In this document: piece by piece, positions 1 through 15,180 of the stretch
Layout of the letters: the number at the start of each line of letters is the position of its first letter
Numbering within the stretch: position 1 is the first letter of the stretch
DNA from: Artemisia argyi
Lineage: Eukaryota > Streptophyta > Magnoliopsida > Asterales > Asteraceae
Assembly (NCBI GenBank): GCA_030686995.1
Contig: CM060685.1
Coordinates: forward strand, 121,950,823 to 122,014,822
DNA: 64,000 nucleotides
Direction: 5' to 3'
Program-made: the position numbers and the translations under genes
Notes under the pieces: model-generated
Databases searched by the model: none
What the model saw: only the letters and a program-made list of their open reading frames with translations
Told to the model about the DNA's origin: nothing

Positions 1-958
1 TATCATTTTTGTTCATACTAGCAGTCTAGCATCGTTTTGTGTTTGTAGCAACATACGCTTTTACCAAGCCCCATTTGCATACTCATGGGCTTACATGGAC
101 ACAAAGCCCACATAAAAACCAACACATAAAGAATCAAATATTTGAGTACTTGATTGAACATTCCTAACTTACCCCAAAGGCAGAAAAATAGATATTATAC
201 AAAGAAGCTCCGAAATATGAAATAAAGTCCTTTGTAGCATAAACTTTCAACTTATTGTATACCCGCATAGGCTAAACAAATAAACACACAAACACTCGCC
301 AAACAGAAAACACATACACCAAACCAAGGCCAAAAATTATTTTAATTGACAAGTTTAAGAGTCGTTGGTGACTCTTTCATTAAAGAAAAAAAAAAGTCGT
401 TAATGACAATTGGGTTAGGTTAAAATTAATGTCAATGGGTTGAATTGATGTCCACAAATAGGCCAAACTTAAAAGTTTAAGTTGCAAGTCCAAATCCAAT
501 ACGCAGGCCATGAAACAAAAGAATTGGGTTGATTAAATAATTCTAGTTAGTATATATAGATTCTCGTTTGAACACATGTATCACTGATCTATTTATTATC
601 TATACCTATTATCTTTTTACATTGTAAAAGTTGGACCATATTAATATAAAATGTTTGATTTAACTTTTTCAGTTTTATCACAAATAATATAAGCTATTTA
701 GCTAAGAAATATATACATATTAATATTAACTATAGCATGTTTTCTAGTTTATTCATATAATAATTTCAAATCTGACACAAATGTATTCAGTTTTTTTAAT
801 TTAATTTTTTGATTTATTATAAACTTATAATGCACTTGAACCAACCTACAAAGTAAATTAAACTAGATAGTTGTCTAAGAAACTGTTAAGTTAATACACA
901 AGCTTTGTTTAAAGATCAAACCTAAAAAAGATATTGTGTCATTTGTTTACAACATTTA
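1..958. other. AT-rich intergenic DNA, no gene
   Basis: No open reading frame with recognisable content and no repeat structure that I could define. The stretch is AT-rich with short homopolymer runs. It ends at the TTA target site of the Tourist MITE. Confidence 0.5.
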
Positions 959-1187
959 GAGGGTGTTTGTTTAAGTTTATATGTTGCTTATGAACTTACT
1001 TGTTTTTCGGCTTATATTCATAAGTTCTATTTTTCGGCTCATTTTAAGACTTGTGAGCTTATACAAGTTTATTACGATATGATAAACTTATATAAGCCCA
1101 TAAATCTCAAAATAAGCCGAAAAGTTGAGGCTTATAAAATATAAGCCTAGCGCATAAGCCCACATTAAAGCTTAAACAAACACCCTC
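959..1187. mobile_element. Tourist-type (PIF/Harbinger) MITE
   Basis: The ends are perfect 17-bp terminal inverted repeats (GAGGGTGTTTGTTTAAG), with similarity continuing inward. They are flanked by the 3-bp duplication TTA at 956-958 and 1188-1190. The interior is AT-rich, non-coding and partly self-complementary (AATAAGCC/GGCTTATA motifs). A TTA duplication with short G-rich ends is the signature of PIF/Harbinger-mobilised MITEs. The 229-bp length is typical. Confidence 0.88.
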
Positions 1188-1578
1188 TTAGTAAAGGGCA
1201 TAATTCTATGATCTCGCCCAGGGCATCCAAAAACTCAGGACCGGCCCTTTTTACTATGTGCGTATTTTTAGGTATTACGGTCAGTTTAAACTTCAAACTA
1301 ATCTTTATCTTTACTACGGAGTACATAAAAAAGAAAAATAGTCAAACTTGAATTCTTGACTTTGTTAAATTTTTGAATTGCTGAATGTTGAATTTTTTTT
1401 TAAATCTTGAATGTTTAATATACAAAACCAATTTTTGAAAAAAATATATTTTATTAATTTTCGGGAAAAATGTACAAAACCAATTTTCGGGTCTAACTGT
1501 GTTTCAAAAGTATAAAAACCGGTTTTATTTGACCCATTTTTTTATCGGAATCGGTTCAACCGGTGGAACCGGCCGGGC

Positions 1579-2305
1579 ATAGCTGTCAAAATCGCGCCTA
1601 AGGCGCGCCTCGGAGCAAGGCTCTAGCCTTGGGCTTTTTTCAGATCGAGGCTCACGACATGCATGAATCCCACAAAAAGCGCGTGCCTTGGGGCTTTTTG
1701 CGCCTTTGCACCTTGGGGCTTTTTGCACCTAGGAGATGTAACATTTTTTTTTTAATATTAAGATAAGATACATGGGCCTTTTAAGTCATAGGGTGAGTAT
1801 TTGTATGATCTGTAAATTTGAATTTATTTTATGTTTATTGATTGAAATTTTCTTTAAGAAGTTACTTTATTTCATTAAGTATTTTCTTTACGACATATTA
1901 TCATGAAAATATAGCATTGTGCCTTGAATATTAATATGTTGCTTGCTTGATATTTTGGGTTAAATTGTGAGTTTTGTTAGATGTAAGCTACAAGTGTAGG
2001 ACATAAGCATATTTAGCCTAATATGGATTTTAATCTCTGTATAGGTCATCGAGCCAAAGACTTGATCCGTTTTAGAAGTGACAACTAATCCATTTTAATA
2101 TTTATAATGGCAATATGTGTCATGCAATAAGTATTTTAATGTTATTTTATGTTATTTAAGCTACATAAATGATCATATATGTTATAAAAAAAACTTAATA
2201 TTTTTAGTGTGCCTCGCATTTATGAAGCCCGCACCTTGGAATGCGCCTCGACTCGAGGCTCTTTGCCCCCCTTTGCGCCTTAGTGCGCCTTGAGCCTTTC
2301 AGCAC
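1579..2305. repeat. GC-ended repeat, probably a Mutator-like MITE
   Basis: An AT-rich core of about 450 bp is bounded by GC-rich ends full of GCGCCT/AGGCGC words (about 1590-1735 and 2215-2300). This contrasts strongly with the surroundings. The outer ends are weakly inverted. GCCGGGC occurs on both sides (1572-1578 and 2308-2314) and may be an imperfect target duplication. The same kind of end is seen in the better defined element at 25197-25650. Boundaries are approximate. Confidence 0.4.
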
Positions 2306-2805
2306 ACGCCGGGCCGGGTCGAACCGGGTTTCAAAACATTATGTTTAATCCTCAAATCCTCAAACTTTTATTATTTTCCTTTTATAAACTATAAACTTTT
2401 TTTATCGATAAAACTATCTGTCGATATAAAATCTCGTTGCTATGCATGGGTACTCGTCTAGTAATTATGAAAAACATTAAAATTATAAGTATTATGAAAA
2501 ACGAGAATTTTACAACCAAGTTTGTAAATTTGAATTCAAGAACAAATATATTTTTCTAAAGTTTTGGACTTTGTAGTAACTTCTCTTTAACCAATCCCTA
2601 AAAGAAAATGATTTAGTGCTGAATGGTTTAAAGGCTCTGAATGATTTAAAGACTCTGAATCAAACTGCATCTGAATGAAAACATGTTGTTTGGCAAGTAT
2701 TCTAAATAAATACGTCCGACTACAATAAATCAACGTTATAGTCTATGTGATTTATTTTTTTCGCTTATTCGGTTGTGTAAGATATTTTATAGGCTATTTG
2801 TTATA

Positions 2806-3062
2806 CTACCTCCGTCCCTAAATAAATGTTCACGTTTGACTTTTGAGGTATTTTTTGTTCATCTTTGACCTTATATATTTTTATTTATATTATATAATAC
2901 TTGATAAAAATTATACCAAATTAAAATACACATAAAAAACTCAATTCATTTATATATTTTGCATCAAGTATTATATAAAATAATCAAGAATATTTATGGT
3001 CAAAGTTGAATAAGTAAGACTTCAAAAGTCAAACATGAACACTTATTTAGGGACGGAGGGAG
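2806..3062. mobile_element. Stowaway (Tc1/mariner) MITE
   Basis: The ends read CTACCTCCGTCCCTAAATAA and, on the other strand, CTCCCTCCGTCCCTAAATAA: about 26 of 28 bases match over the inverted repeat. The flanking dinucleotide TA is at 2804-2805 and 3063-3064. CTCCCTCCGTCCC with a TA duplication is diagnostic of Stowaway elements mobilised by mariner-like transposases. There is no coding capacity; the length is 257 bp. Confidence 0.93.
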
Positions 3063-3398
3063 TAATGTTTATTATTTTTTTAATTGGTTAAATTATTAGT
3101 TTTGGTTAATAAAGTCAGCTCATATATTTAGAAACGAGCTGAGAAACCCGCGCGTTGCTGCGGAAATGCCGTGCTATTTATTTATTTTTTTACACCTTAG
3201 AGCTTAGGGACTAAATTGCAAAAGACTAATCTTGCTTCCACTGTGACACTTTAAATGAATTTTGTTAATGGATTTTCCAAATTTTGTCAAAAATGTATTC
3301 TAATGAAAATTTTTAATAATCAAAATATCATTTTTTTCCAAATATTACAAAAAAAAAATGAAAATTTTTAATAATCAAAATATCATTTTTTTTTCTTC

Positions 3399-3432
<34 letters not shown>

Positions 3433-4190
3433 ACAGTACCGATGCTACAGTAGCACTGCTACAGTACCCGACACTCACAAAATCACTGTTTCGTCCACTG
3501 TAGTTGCTACAGTGGAGCGTTCCCCCTTTTAGTATATATAATAATAATATATATGATTGTGCTTATGTTAAGAAAATCAACAATTTTTCAAATAGCATAA
3601 GTTATGAGATAAACATATTACGCTAGTAGCATATTAAGAAATCAATATGATATATATAAATTGATAAGTTATTGCGTATAAAAAAACTACACAAGTGCAA
3701 GTAAAATTGACAGAAAGTATTTTAATGTAACAAATTAAATACGAGTATAAAATTATAAAGGTGGGACGCTAGTAGCTACTGAACGATTTAGGAAGGTTTT
3801 TGTCCTTAATCATTCAAAGTCTAATGGGATGATTCAGTGGAAGAATTTATTTTATCAAACAACTTTGGTGCTTACCGATTAGGATTTTGACACTGAGTGA
3901 GGTTCATTAAGTGGCTATCAAACAGCCCCTAAAAATGGTTCTCTGCAAGTGGTCCCAACTTCGTCTTGTGGTAGTATTTCTCATAGTAGAATATGCTTAT
4001 TTCTATGTGATGTCCGTTTGCATTGATTGGTCCAGGTCTCATATGAGAATTTTTTATCCCTATGTTGGCCTAATTGATTAATGACATTGATGACTACCAC
4101 GTTTCATGTGTATGTATTGTATAGTTTTGGTTAGGACGGGTACTTCTATTTTGTTTGGTTTGGTCCCTCTTTCTTTTGGCTGATTAGTTA
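3063..4190. other. Intergenic DNA with poly-A and CTACAGTA repeats
   Basis: No gene is visible. A CCCGCGCGTTG motif near 3148 resembles the GC-rich start of a dispersed AT-rich repeat. A poly-A run of about 32 bases ends near 3430. It is followed by several copies of CTACAGTA (3432-3515), including the inverted form CACTGTAG. The rest is AT-rich and featureless. Confidence 0.45.
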
Positions 4191-6108
4191 GAGCAAGAGG
4201 TGTGGCCTCGTTGCATACCCTCATCGTGCCTATGTGGCCTCGCCGTAGCTCGCCACCACACCGGGGTGGCCTCGCCGTAGCTCACCTCCTCACGCAGACA
4301 ACGAGCTTGAAGCCTGACACACCACTGATTATACTTTTGTATTTGTTTTTTGAACGGTAATATTACCGTTAATATATACGTTTTTTTTTTTTTTTTTTCT
4401 TCTCCTTGCTACACCTTATAAATAGAACATGTACACACACAATTTTACAACAATTTTACACAACAATATAAACACTTACACATATTAAAAACAAGAAATA
4501 TGAGTCAATCATCATACTCAAGTGTTAGTGATTTTGGAGAGATAACAGAGCTAGAGCAGATGCTGGCAGAATTTGAGCGCGGGCAGTCGTTACAAAACGA
4601 AGAAGCCGGATGTTCGAAACAGCGTCGATACATTCCCCGTGAACGTGAAGTTGCTGAAGCACGTTTATTGGCCGACTATTTTGGTGAACAACCAAAATAT
4701 ACTGAAGAAAATTTTAGACGTCGTTATCATATGAGCCGTAAACTATTCTTAGAAATAGTCCAAGGTATTGAATTGTTTATTGAAACTCATCATCCTCTTC
4801 CCGCGCATTTTGATTTCTTTAGACAACGACTTGATTGTCGGGGTGTAATGAGTTTTAGTGTGATTATGAAATGCACATGTGCATTACGCCAATTGGCTTT
4901 CGGGATTCATGCTGATGCGTTAGATGAGTATTTACAAATAGGTGAACACTGTGCGCGTGATTGTCTAGATTTTTTTACGATGTGCATAATCCAGTTGTAT
5001 GGAAAGGAGTTTTTAAGAAAACCATCCGAGACTGACATTCACAAATTATACGATGCACATAGCATGGTCCATAAGATACCGGGAATGTTGGGAAGCATCG
5101 AATGTATGCATTGGGAATGGAAGAATTGTCCGAAAGAATGGCTAGGGCAGTTTCACAGAGGTGATAAAAAGTACCCAACCATAATGCTTGAAGCTGTCGC
5201 GTCGTATGATTTGTGAATTTGGCATGCATTTTTTGGTGTTGCAGGTGCGAATAACGATCTAACCGCTTTGTATAATTCGCCGTTATTCGATGACCTGATT
5301 GACGACGTCGCCGACGTGGTTCCGTTTGAAGTATACGGAAGAAAATTTAAGCATGAGTATTATCTAGCTGATGGAATTTATCCAGAATGGGCATCGTTTG
5401 TCAAATCATTCACGGTTGCAACTAACCCAAAAAATGCTGCATGGAAAGTGAAACAAGAGAGTGCTCGAAAAGATATCGAGAGAGCTTTTGGTGTTCTACA
5501 AGGGCGTTGGCGTATTATTGCACAACCGGCGCGTGCATGGACTGTGGGCAAATTACGAAGAATCATGTACTCGTGCATCATAATGCATAACATGATCTTG
5601 AAAGATCAAGAATATGCGATATCCGAAGCTGCAGAAATGTATATTCCTCCGCACCCAAATATGCAAAAATCATGGGTTGAACGTTGCGCAGTGCATAGTC
5701 GACAAAACAAAGAACTAAGCGATAAAAACACACACAGAAGACTTCAATGATTTCTTATCGAGCATGTTTGGCAACAACAACAATGGGAACAATTTCAACA
5801 AAATAGGGATAATTAATTTCGTATCATTTATTTTTTTTTCTTTTCGTATCGTTTTTTTCTTCGTATTGTAACTTTTTTAGTTTGATGAAATAAATTTAGT
5901 TTGGTGTGGTATTTTTAATTTTTGTGAAATGAATTTAATTTATTTAGTGAAATGAATAAAAAAATAAAATTATAAGTGGTGGGCCCGAATGAGTAAATTG
6001 AGGTTAGTTATGAGTGAGGAGGGGTTAGTTGTGAAGAGGTGTTGGGGTGATGTGACACCCGTGGGCCTCAAATGAGGAGGTAATACCTCCTCACCACACC
6101 TCTCCCTC
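4191..6108 (+). mobile_element. PIF/Harbinger DNA transposon, complete ends
   Basis: A 1918-bp element with imperfect inverted ends (GAGCAAGAGGTGTGG and GAGGGAGAGGTGTGG, 13 of 15) and the 3-bp duplication TTA at 4188-4190 and 6109-6111. It holds one transposase gene at 4500-5816 in the + direction and repeated GTGGCCTCGCCGTAGCTC words near the left end. I see no Myb-like second ORF, which Harbinger elements commonly carry, so it is probably non-autonomous even apart from the damage to its transposase. Confidence 0.88.
4500..5816 (+). pseudogene. ALP1/HARBI1-like transposase, interrupted
   Basis: This encodes a DDE-superfamily transposase of the plant PIF/Harbinger type (Plant_tran/DDE_Tnp_4), the family from which ALP1 was domesticated. 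Recognisable segments in order: an acidic Ser-rich N-terminus, the block RRRYHMSRKLFLEIV, the block CALRQLAFG, the block PGMLGSIECMHWEWKNCP, then LADGIYPEWASFVKSF and the ERAFGVLQGRW block that carries the catalytic Glu. One TGA at 5214-5216 replaces the Trp of the usual DLWIWHA motif; the frame then continues unchanged to a TGA at 5748 and, beyond it, to EHVWQ-like residues and a TAA at 5814-5816. The first catalytic Asp (normally GSIDCMH) is Glu here (codon 201, bases 5100-5102). The start is the ATG at 4500, about 80 bp after a TATAAATA-like sequence (CCTTATAAATAG). The gene is non-functional as read. Confidence 0.88.
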
Positions 6109-6520
6109 TTAGATGTGGTGTTTTGTAATGTTGTCATTTATGTGGTTTATAAAATGTTGTTTTTCTAAAAAAATATTTTAAAAAATTAATAATTAAATGA
6201 GCTCACATGCATGAACATCCATATTTTGGTTTTATCATAAAACTAAGCTATGTTCAAAAACATAAAAATAAATAAAATAAATAAAATAATAAATAAAATA
6301 AAATAAAATAAAATAAAATAAAAAGAAAAAAAAAAAAAAAAAACTAAGCTGGTTGAATTTTTTTCTCAATTATGAAATAATTAGTCTAAAATCTTGATTG
6401 ATCGGAAAAATTAAGTATTGTGTGTAAAAAATAAAGCTTTGTTATTGGATTATTTTGGATGCAATAAATATTGATGTTATACTCTCTCAAATTGGGTTTT
6501 GTTTTAATATATTAAAAGCA
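6109..6520. repeat. A-rich stretch with (AAAAT)n microsatellite
   Basis: Non-coding. Bases about 6262-6343 are a degenerate AAAAT/AAAT repeat ending in poly-A. Nothing else is recognisable. Confidence 0.6.
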
Positions 6521-6698
6521 GTGTTGCAAAAATCGGCCTACAAGGCCGATTAATCGGCGATTACAAGCTGAACGGCCTTGGACCTTGGAGCGAATTACAA
6601 GGTAATCGGCCATGGACCTTGGAATCGGCGATTAATCGGCCAAAAAAAGCTACACGGCCCTCGACCGCCTCGGGACCGATTCACGATTTTTGCAACAT
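6521..6698. mobile_element. Small MITE with TTGCAAAAATCG ends
   Basis: The inverted ends GTGTTGCAAAAATCG and ATGTTGCAAAAATCG match at 14 of 15 positions. A 10-bp direct repeat ATTAAAAGCA lies at 6511-6520 and 6701-6710; two extra bases separate the right repeat from the end. Direct repeats of 9-10 bp suggest Mutator-like mobilisation. The interior is made of GGCCGATTAATCGGC-type palindromes. A longer relative is at 28180-28600. Confidence 0.65.
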
Positions 6699-6710
6699 TG
6701 ATTAAAAGCA

Positions 6711-7532
6711 TTACGCTTATAGGAAGCAATTTCTCTTGTTGGCATAAAATTGATTCGAATAGACGTATCAAACCATCAACACTAGGAGTCGTCGATGTTC
6801 TACCTAACGCATCAAATAAACTATTTTTGGTTTTAGCAAAGAACGCACGCATAGTCCTTGTATCAAACAGTCAGTTACACCTACAATTCTCATTTACAAA
6901 GTTGTGTATATATAAATTGCAATCTGTATATTTATGCTAAAGCATTTATATAATGTACGTTAAACAAGTTTTAAGATTAGGCCGGTGAATCAATTAACAA
7001 TTATAGACATCTATTTGAGAAACCTTCACATTTTTCTTTCCTTAATACATATTTTACCAAGGTTCACATTTGTATTTCAACAACCGAGTTCCAACCGATA
7101 AACGGGCTAGTTCCAACGTTTGCTTGGAAAGACTTATAATACATGTAGACGATCGTAAGTTGTAAATTAGTTTATTGAAGACATTTTCTTTAATAATAGA
7201 ACTTTTGTAATCATTTTATTTCTTCAATTCATATACCGATTTTATGTTCTTAAGATCAACTAAAGTCTCCCACGAAAACTACAACAACGCCTACAACTTA
7301 TTCAACGATTACTCGGTATTTCATGTTATCTTGCCATTTAACGCCTACAACTCATTCCAATTACCCCATGTTTCATGTTCTGAATCTTGCCAAACATCTA
7401 TAAACCATTGTTTTTGGACATGTTATAAAAAGGTGCATTCTGTACATTTAGATATGAGGTCGGATTAAATTCAAACGATATGTTAAGACTATATTCACTA
7501 AAACGATTACGGTTGCTTTTCTTAATTAAGGC

Positions 7533-7568
<36 letters not shown>

Positions 7569-8918
7569 GTTTAATTAAGACAGTTATGAAGATAAAGAAG
7601 AATAAGTCGCAACAAATCTATAAAAACAATGTCTATGATCAGTGATCACAGAAATAGGCTTGACGTAATTTAATTAAACTTTTTAACCTTCCAAATTTCC
7701 TTCACACTATTTTTGAAACACCCAAGGAACCTTGGTGTTTTCAAAAATTGATTCCATGCATCCTTGCAACTCAACACCTATGTTGATGGGTGGCAAATTC
7801 AACAGAAAGAAAGCCTTGCGCCCCAGGACATAAAATGCATTAAAGAAAAAAAAAACCAAATATTAGAATTACTTAGACTTTGTAAGTACCTTATTTAGAG
7901 CAAAAATTATAAGCTAAACTTTTTGCACAAAACTAAGGTTGCATTTTCAAAGGAGCTATTTTGATGACTTGAACCCACAAAATAAAGTTAGCCCGCACGT
8001 ATACTTTCTAACAATACCAAAGATATATTGTCAGGCGATCATCATATATTATGTCCAAAACTTGTCTAAAACTTGTACCAACATTAATGTATATCCGAAT
8101 GAGAGTTTAAACTTTTGGACAACATACTTTTGAAATTTAAGTCAAAGCATGGGTACCTAACTCCAAGCTGGTTCAATAGATGGATTCAAAATCTAAATAT
8201 AAAAAGTTTTTACCATGTCTTCATGCTACCTTATGACACTGTTAATACAAATAATGGCTTAAAAACGTTATTTCTATCTAATGATCTTCTAAGTTTCGAT
8301 GCTGATAAATATAAATCGTATTAAGTGCAAATATAAGTAAATAAGTTTAGACTTAAAGTATGAACATGGTTTATTACAACTTGCATAATGATCACATAAA
8401 CTTTTTGCACTTGCACAACCTCACATATTTTATAAACTTTCATCTAAGTTTCTCCCATTTTAATTATCACATTCCTTTGATTATAAAAAATTGTTTTAAT
8501 CTTTATTATACCAACTAGCCAATATTTTTCCAATTGGGAAAATAATCTTGCATAGGATTAAGGGATAATAATCCAAATACCTACACTAAGTTTAGAATCT
8601 TCCCATTAGGGAATGGAGTCAAACACAAACTTGCCTTGATAAGAGGATTAACCTCTTTGATAATAATCCAAGAACTTAATACGTAAGAATCATTAGTGGT
8701 TTTGCATAGAAGACACAAAAACTACACTTCAAGTATTAAATGTTCATCAGATATGGTAAGTATTTTACCCATTTAATCTCAGTACTTTTTATGCATCACA
8801 AAGGAAGTAATATTCCAAACAAAGTAGAATTGAGCACTCAAAAATGGGTAGATTTTGATATGTCTTTAGAGGGACGGCTCCCTCTTCAGAGAGCCGTGGT
8901 GGGAGCCGTCGGGGTACT
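6711..8918. other. AT-rich intergenic DNA, no gene
   Basis: Only short, composition-driven open frames occur and none has recognisable protein similarity. A poly-T run of about 32 bases lies at 7535-7566. An inverted-repeat-like GGGACGGCTCCC / GGGAGCCGTC cluster lies at 8871-8911, just before the presumed copia LTR relic. Confidence 0.5.
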
Positions 8919-9628
8919 GTAACACCAAGCTTGCCTATTTAGGCAAACACTTTGCATACGTTATGACTCACCCCTTACAATCATCTTTCTTACATACTTT
9001 CTTGCTTTCATACATGCATTCTTTGATCGTTATCTTGTTTAATATCCATCCAAAGTGATCCTTACTACTAACCATCTTCCTAGCAATTGAAGAACAGTTG
9101 AAGAATTCTCAAGTTTCATGTGTTCTAGTTACTAGTGTTTGTTTACAATCTTGTTGTATTACCATATCATATTGCAATACTTACAAGTTCATAATCACCA
9201 CAATACATCAAAAGTAGAGTGTTAGGTTAGTATTTTAGTCTTCAAAATACATAGAGAGAAAGGTTGGTTCTACCTAAATTAGGACTCGATATCTAGCCTT
9301 GTATCGGTAAAATTTTAAGCAACGTACACGGTTTTCTGCCCCAAGTAAGGGAGCTTGTTGACATAGTGAAATAAATTCTCGAATCAGAAACTCGGATAGT
9401 GGAATAAGGTGAGGAAAAGAGCTTCGTTGCCGAACCACTATAATCCTCATGTTGTGATGTGATCTTTATCCTCATGTTGTGGTGTGATCTTTCTTTTACT
9501 TACTTATTATCTTGTATTCACTTTCATTACTTGCATTCATTATATCCACTATCATTGTGTGATCTCATATATAAGTTTCAAAACTAAGATTTTAAAAAGG
9601 TAAAACTATTCAACCCCTTCTAATTTTT
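8919..9628 (+). mobile_element. Probable Ty1/copia LTR relic
   Basis: The stretch begins TGTAACACC and ends with ATTCAACCCCTTCTA. It is followed by AATCAAGAGCAAGG, which resembles the initiator-Met tRNA primer site (TGGTATCAAGAGC) of copia elements. A decayed copia gag begins at 9697. Part of it (9475-9600) is repeated at 20110-20240, so this is a dispersed repeat. Exact LTR ends cannot be proved because the partner LTR is not in place. Confidence 0.4.
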
Positions 9629-9696
9629 TACAAAATCAAGAGCAAGGTTAACAAAGTTATTTAAAATAAACTGCATTTTAGAACTTGAATTGATCT

Positions 9697-9979
9697 ATGG
9701 CTTTAGAAAACTACAAATAAGGGAAATCTATGAAAAGGTCGTCATTATTTGAAAGTGATGCCTTTATTTATTAGAAAAAAATAGATTTGAAACTTATGTG
9801 AAATCAAAAGACATCGATATTTGGCATATTATCCTTTAGGGTGATTCCAAACCTATTGTTAGAAACATTACTACTCAAAGAGATGAGGTAGTTCCTTATG
9901 CACGTCAAGGTGGAAAAATTAAGAAAAAACTTGCTAAAAATAATGAAGCTAAAATAGTACTTTATAATGCTTTGCCTAA
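9697..9979 (+). pseudogene. Ty1/copia gag fragment, left part
   Basis: After one frameshift, the reading frame gives a classic copia Gag (UBN2-type) segment: SLFESDAFIYWKNRFETYV followed by DIDIWHII and, near the end, KKKLAKNNEAKIVLYNALP. It contains an in-frame stop and a frameshift near 9775. The sequence stops mid-gene at the gypsy insertion (9980). The next residues continue on the far side of that element at 19300, after the target duplication CCTAA, so the two pieces are one gene split by a nested insertion. Confidence 0.82.
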
Positions 9980-12456
<2,477 letters not shown>

Positions 12457-15160
12457 GATTGGTATCAGAGACAGGTTATAGAGAATTAGGTGGTTGAACC
12501 TAGACTATAACTTAGGAGTCCCTCATATAGTTGCATTTAGGACCTATGTGTAAGTATAATACTTTTACATGTCTATTTTCCTATATTTATGAGATGTTTT
12601 ATTGAGTTTCGAACGTCTATTATATCCCCTATACCTAGTATTGTATATATCGACTTTATTATATCGTCTCCGCGCGTAAGATGCTTCGTTGGACTACCGT
12701 TGTCGCTATCGGATGCGAGAGAAGTGGTAGGATGAAGCGGACTAACCGCAGAATCCGAGTTCCCGATAGCATGTATCCACATTCGGACAAGGAGAGGACG
12801 TTTATGGGAAACGTTGGCGGAGAAGAAGTGGAGAGGTTTGGAACCACGGTGACTTCTTGAGATGGAGCCATTACTAAATACCCTTGGTAGTGTCCTCACT
12901 TCACATAGGAAGGAGAGGTTGTTTAGTCCTAACCTCATAATTCGTATGCACTTGTGGATCATGTGGAATTGGAAGAAAAGAATAGAGATGGTTTTGTATG
13001 TTGTCGACTTCCTCAACATATAGGAAACAGGAATGGGTGGTTGAGAAAAGATGAAAGGGGAGTTAGGATGGAATAATGTGGATTCGGATCTGGAATCCAC
13101 AGCGAGTAGTAAGTTTAACCGATTTGAGTGGGGAGGCAAGTGCGAGAATGGAGTTTGAGCCACTGTGTGACGTCTTTTGTTTTGTGTTATGTTTTGGTAT
13201 TCGTATATTGTCTTTTGCCGTATGGAGCCATGTTAGAGCGTGATTACTCTTGGATATTAGATCGACCTTATCCAAGTGATTTTGATTATAGAGTTTACGT
13301 GATTGTTGGAATTGTTCCATGCGAGATGATTGTTTGCGACGTCTTTTGTTTTTGTTTGCTTGATATTTTGCATGATGTGTTGTCATAGGAGGGAGTACAC
13401 TTGTGAAAGGGGCCATAGATAATTATGGTGGCCAACATAATTATACATGCGTCACAACACAAGTGGACTTACAAGTATGATAGCATTGATTGCATAGTGT
13501 ATTAGGTGCTATGTGGTATATGTGTGTTATCATTGAGATGTGTGGTTTTGGAAGTAAGTATGCGTGTGGAATAGGCTTATAACTATGGTCGCGAACATAA
13601 TTATAAGGGTATCACACACGTGGACTTGTGACCATTACTACATTGATTGATGTTTGTTGTTATATGTTGTGGTAGATGGTATATGATATCAGGTTGGTGA
13701 TGGTTGTATGGTTAGAGAAGTATTCTCTTAACCGTTCGGGCAGTCGTTATACGTTGAGGTGTGTAGGTGGTAAGATTCCATCCTACCTATCATATGTTGA
13801 TACCTCAATTATCGGTGGGTATTTATGTTGTGGTATTTAAGTTGATTCGTTTGCTAGACACTCCGTTTGTATACCTAATTCTTTGGTTGGGATTCCTATT
13901 CGTACCATGATGGTACAGATGCCATATTCGCTCTATTTGATGTTGTGATAGGTGTTGGGTAATCGAATTCGTTTTTGTTGGATCCTGATTCGTTTCTTTG
14001 GTTATTCCATACATTCATTCCTCGGATAAATGTTATACTATTCTTCAAGTATTGTTGGTTCGTGACGAGTTGGTGTGGATATTTAATCTCTCATTTACAC
14101 ACACCAATTGAAGTTCGTGACATGTTTTATGACCTGTTAGTAATGGTGTTTTTCTATGATTTTGGTTTGATCGTTGTACGAATGAGTCTGTAAGTTCATC
14201 GTTTGGTTTGCAATGTATTTGCGTGAGTGTTCACTGGTATGAGATTCGTTTGATGATTATTTTGATTATGTGATTCTTCTGTGTTTTCGCATTCAATAAA
14301 GGGGTTGTGTTAAAGTCCTTATGGTATTTTAAAATTCGTTTTGGGTATTTCAAGGTCATTTGTTGGAAACTATTATTTTTATGGTGAAAAGGAAGTGTGG
14401 AAAAAAAATGGTTATGTTGATGTATTACATAAAATGGTTTATATATTTTTTATAAAAAAATTGTATAAGTTTAAGATATGTCATGTGAAAAACGGTGTTC
14501 ATTTGTTTTTGGGAAGGTCGAGTACGGGAATAAGAACTGTCTATGGTTCTCATTTACCAAACTTGTTATGTATTTGGTTCATCAGGTGTTTCTTTCGTTG
14601 AGGTACGCTTGTGGATGTTTTATGGGTACGTGTATTTTATATTTTCTTTGTGTGGGTTTTCATGAACATTTTATCCGTGTCTACTTTTATTGAGGGGAAA
14701 TTTCTCATTGTGTTTTCTAGCTTTGTTTTTGATGTTCGTTATTTCGTTAGTCGGTAATTCGTACCCCTTATGAGATCGTTGATATACGTTTTAGTTCGAC
14801 CGGTTTCATGGTTCGCGTCGTTTACTTAGGATAGATTGTCGTTTTGATTATCAATTTGTTTGTTGAAGAAGAAGAGGGTGTTTGCCAAGTTGTTCAAGTG
14901 AGAGGTGTAGCTTTAAGATGTACGTTCTTCAGGAAGGTGGTCAACGATGGCGAGTGTTCGTAGACATTAGTAAGATAAAAGTGGTGAAGAGTGGAAAGTA
15001 CCTAAGACACCATCTGAGAGACGATTGTCCTTAGGATTAGCAGGTACTATTGACGATTCATTTCTATTTTTTTTATTGCGTAGGCATCGCGGAGGTGGAA
15101 GATCCATAAGAGGAACTGTGTGATACATGATTTAAAGTGGAAAGTAGAACTTGGAGATGA
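12457..15160 (+). other. Gypsy internal region, no recognisable gag or RT
   Basis: This holds the primer site and then about 2.7 kb in which I could not recognise gag, protease or reverse transcriptase. Open frames here are short and look random. The sequence may be a strongly decayed gag-RT region or unrelated filler. Confidence 0.55.
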
Positions 15161-15180
15161 TATTTGTATGGAGCAGAAAG

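Noticed and set aside
3140..3540. Helitron suggested by CCCGCGCGTTG and a TTTTAGTATA end
   Set aside because: No convincing TC start, no 3' hairpin with CTRR end and no paralogous empty site, so the call is unsupported.
6578..6940. Overlapping plus and minus open frames near 6.6-6.9 kb
   Set aside because: They start inside the palindromic MITE and run into non-coding DNA.
12573..13416. Minus-strand open frames of up to 196 codons in the gypsy internal region
   Set aside because: No similarity to gag, pol or any protein I know; they lie in a decayed retroelement and differ in direction from it.
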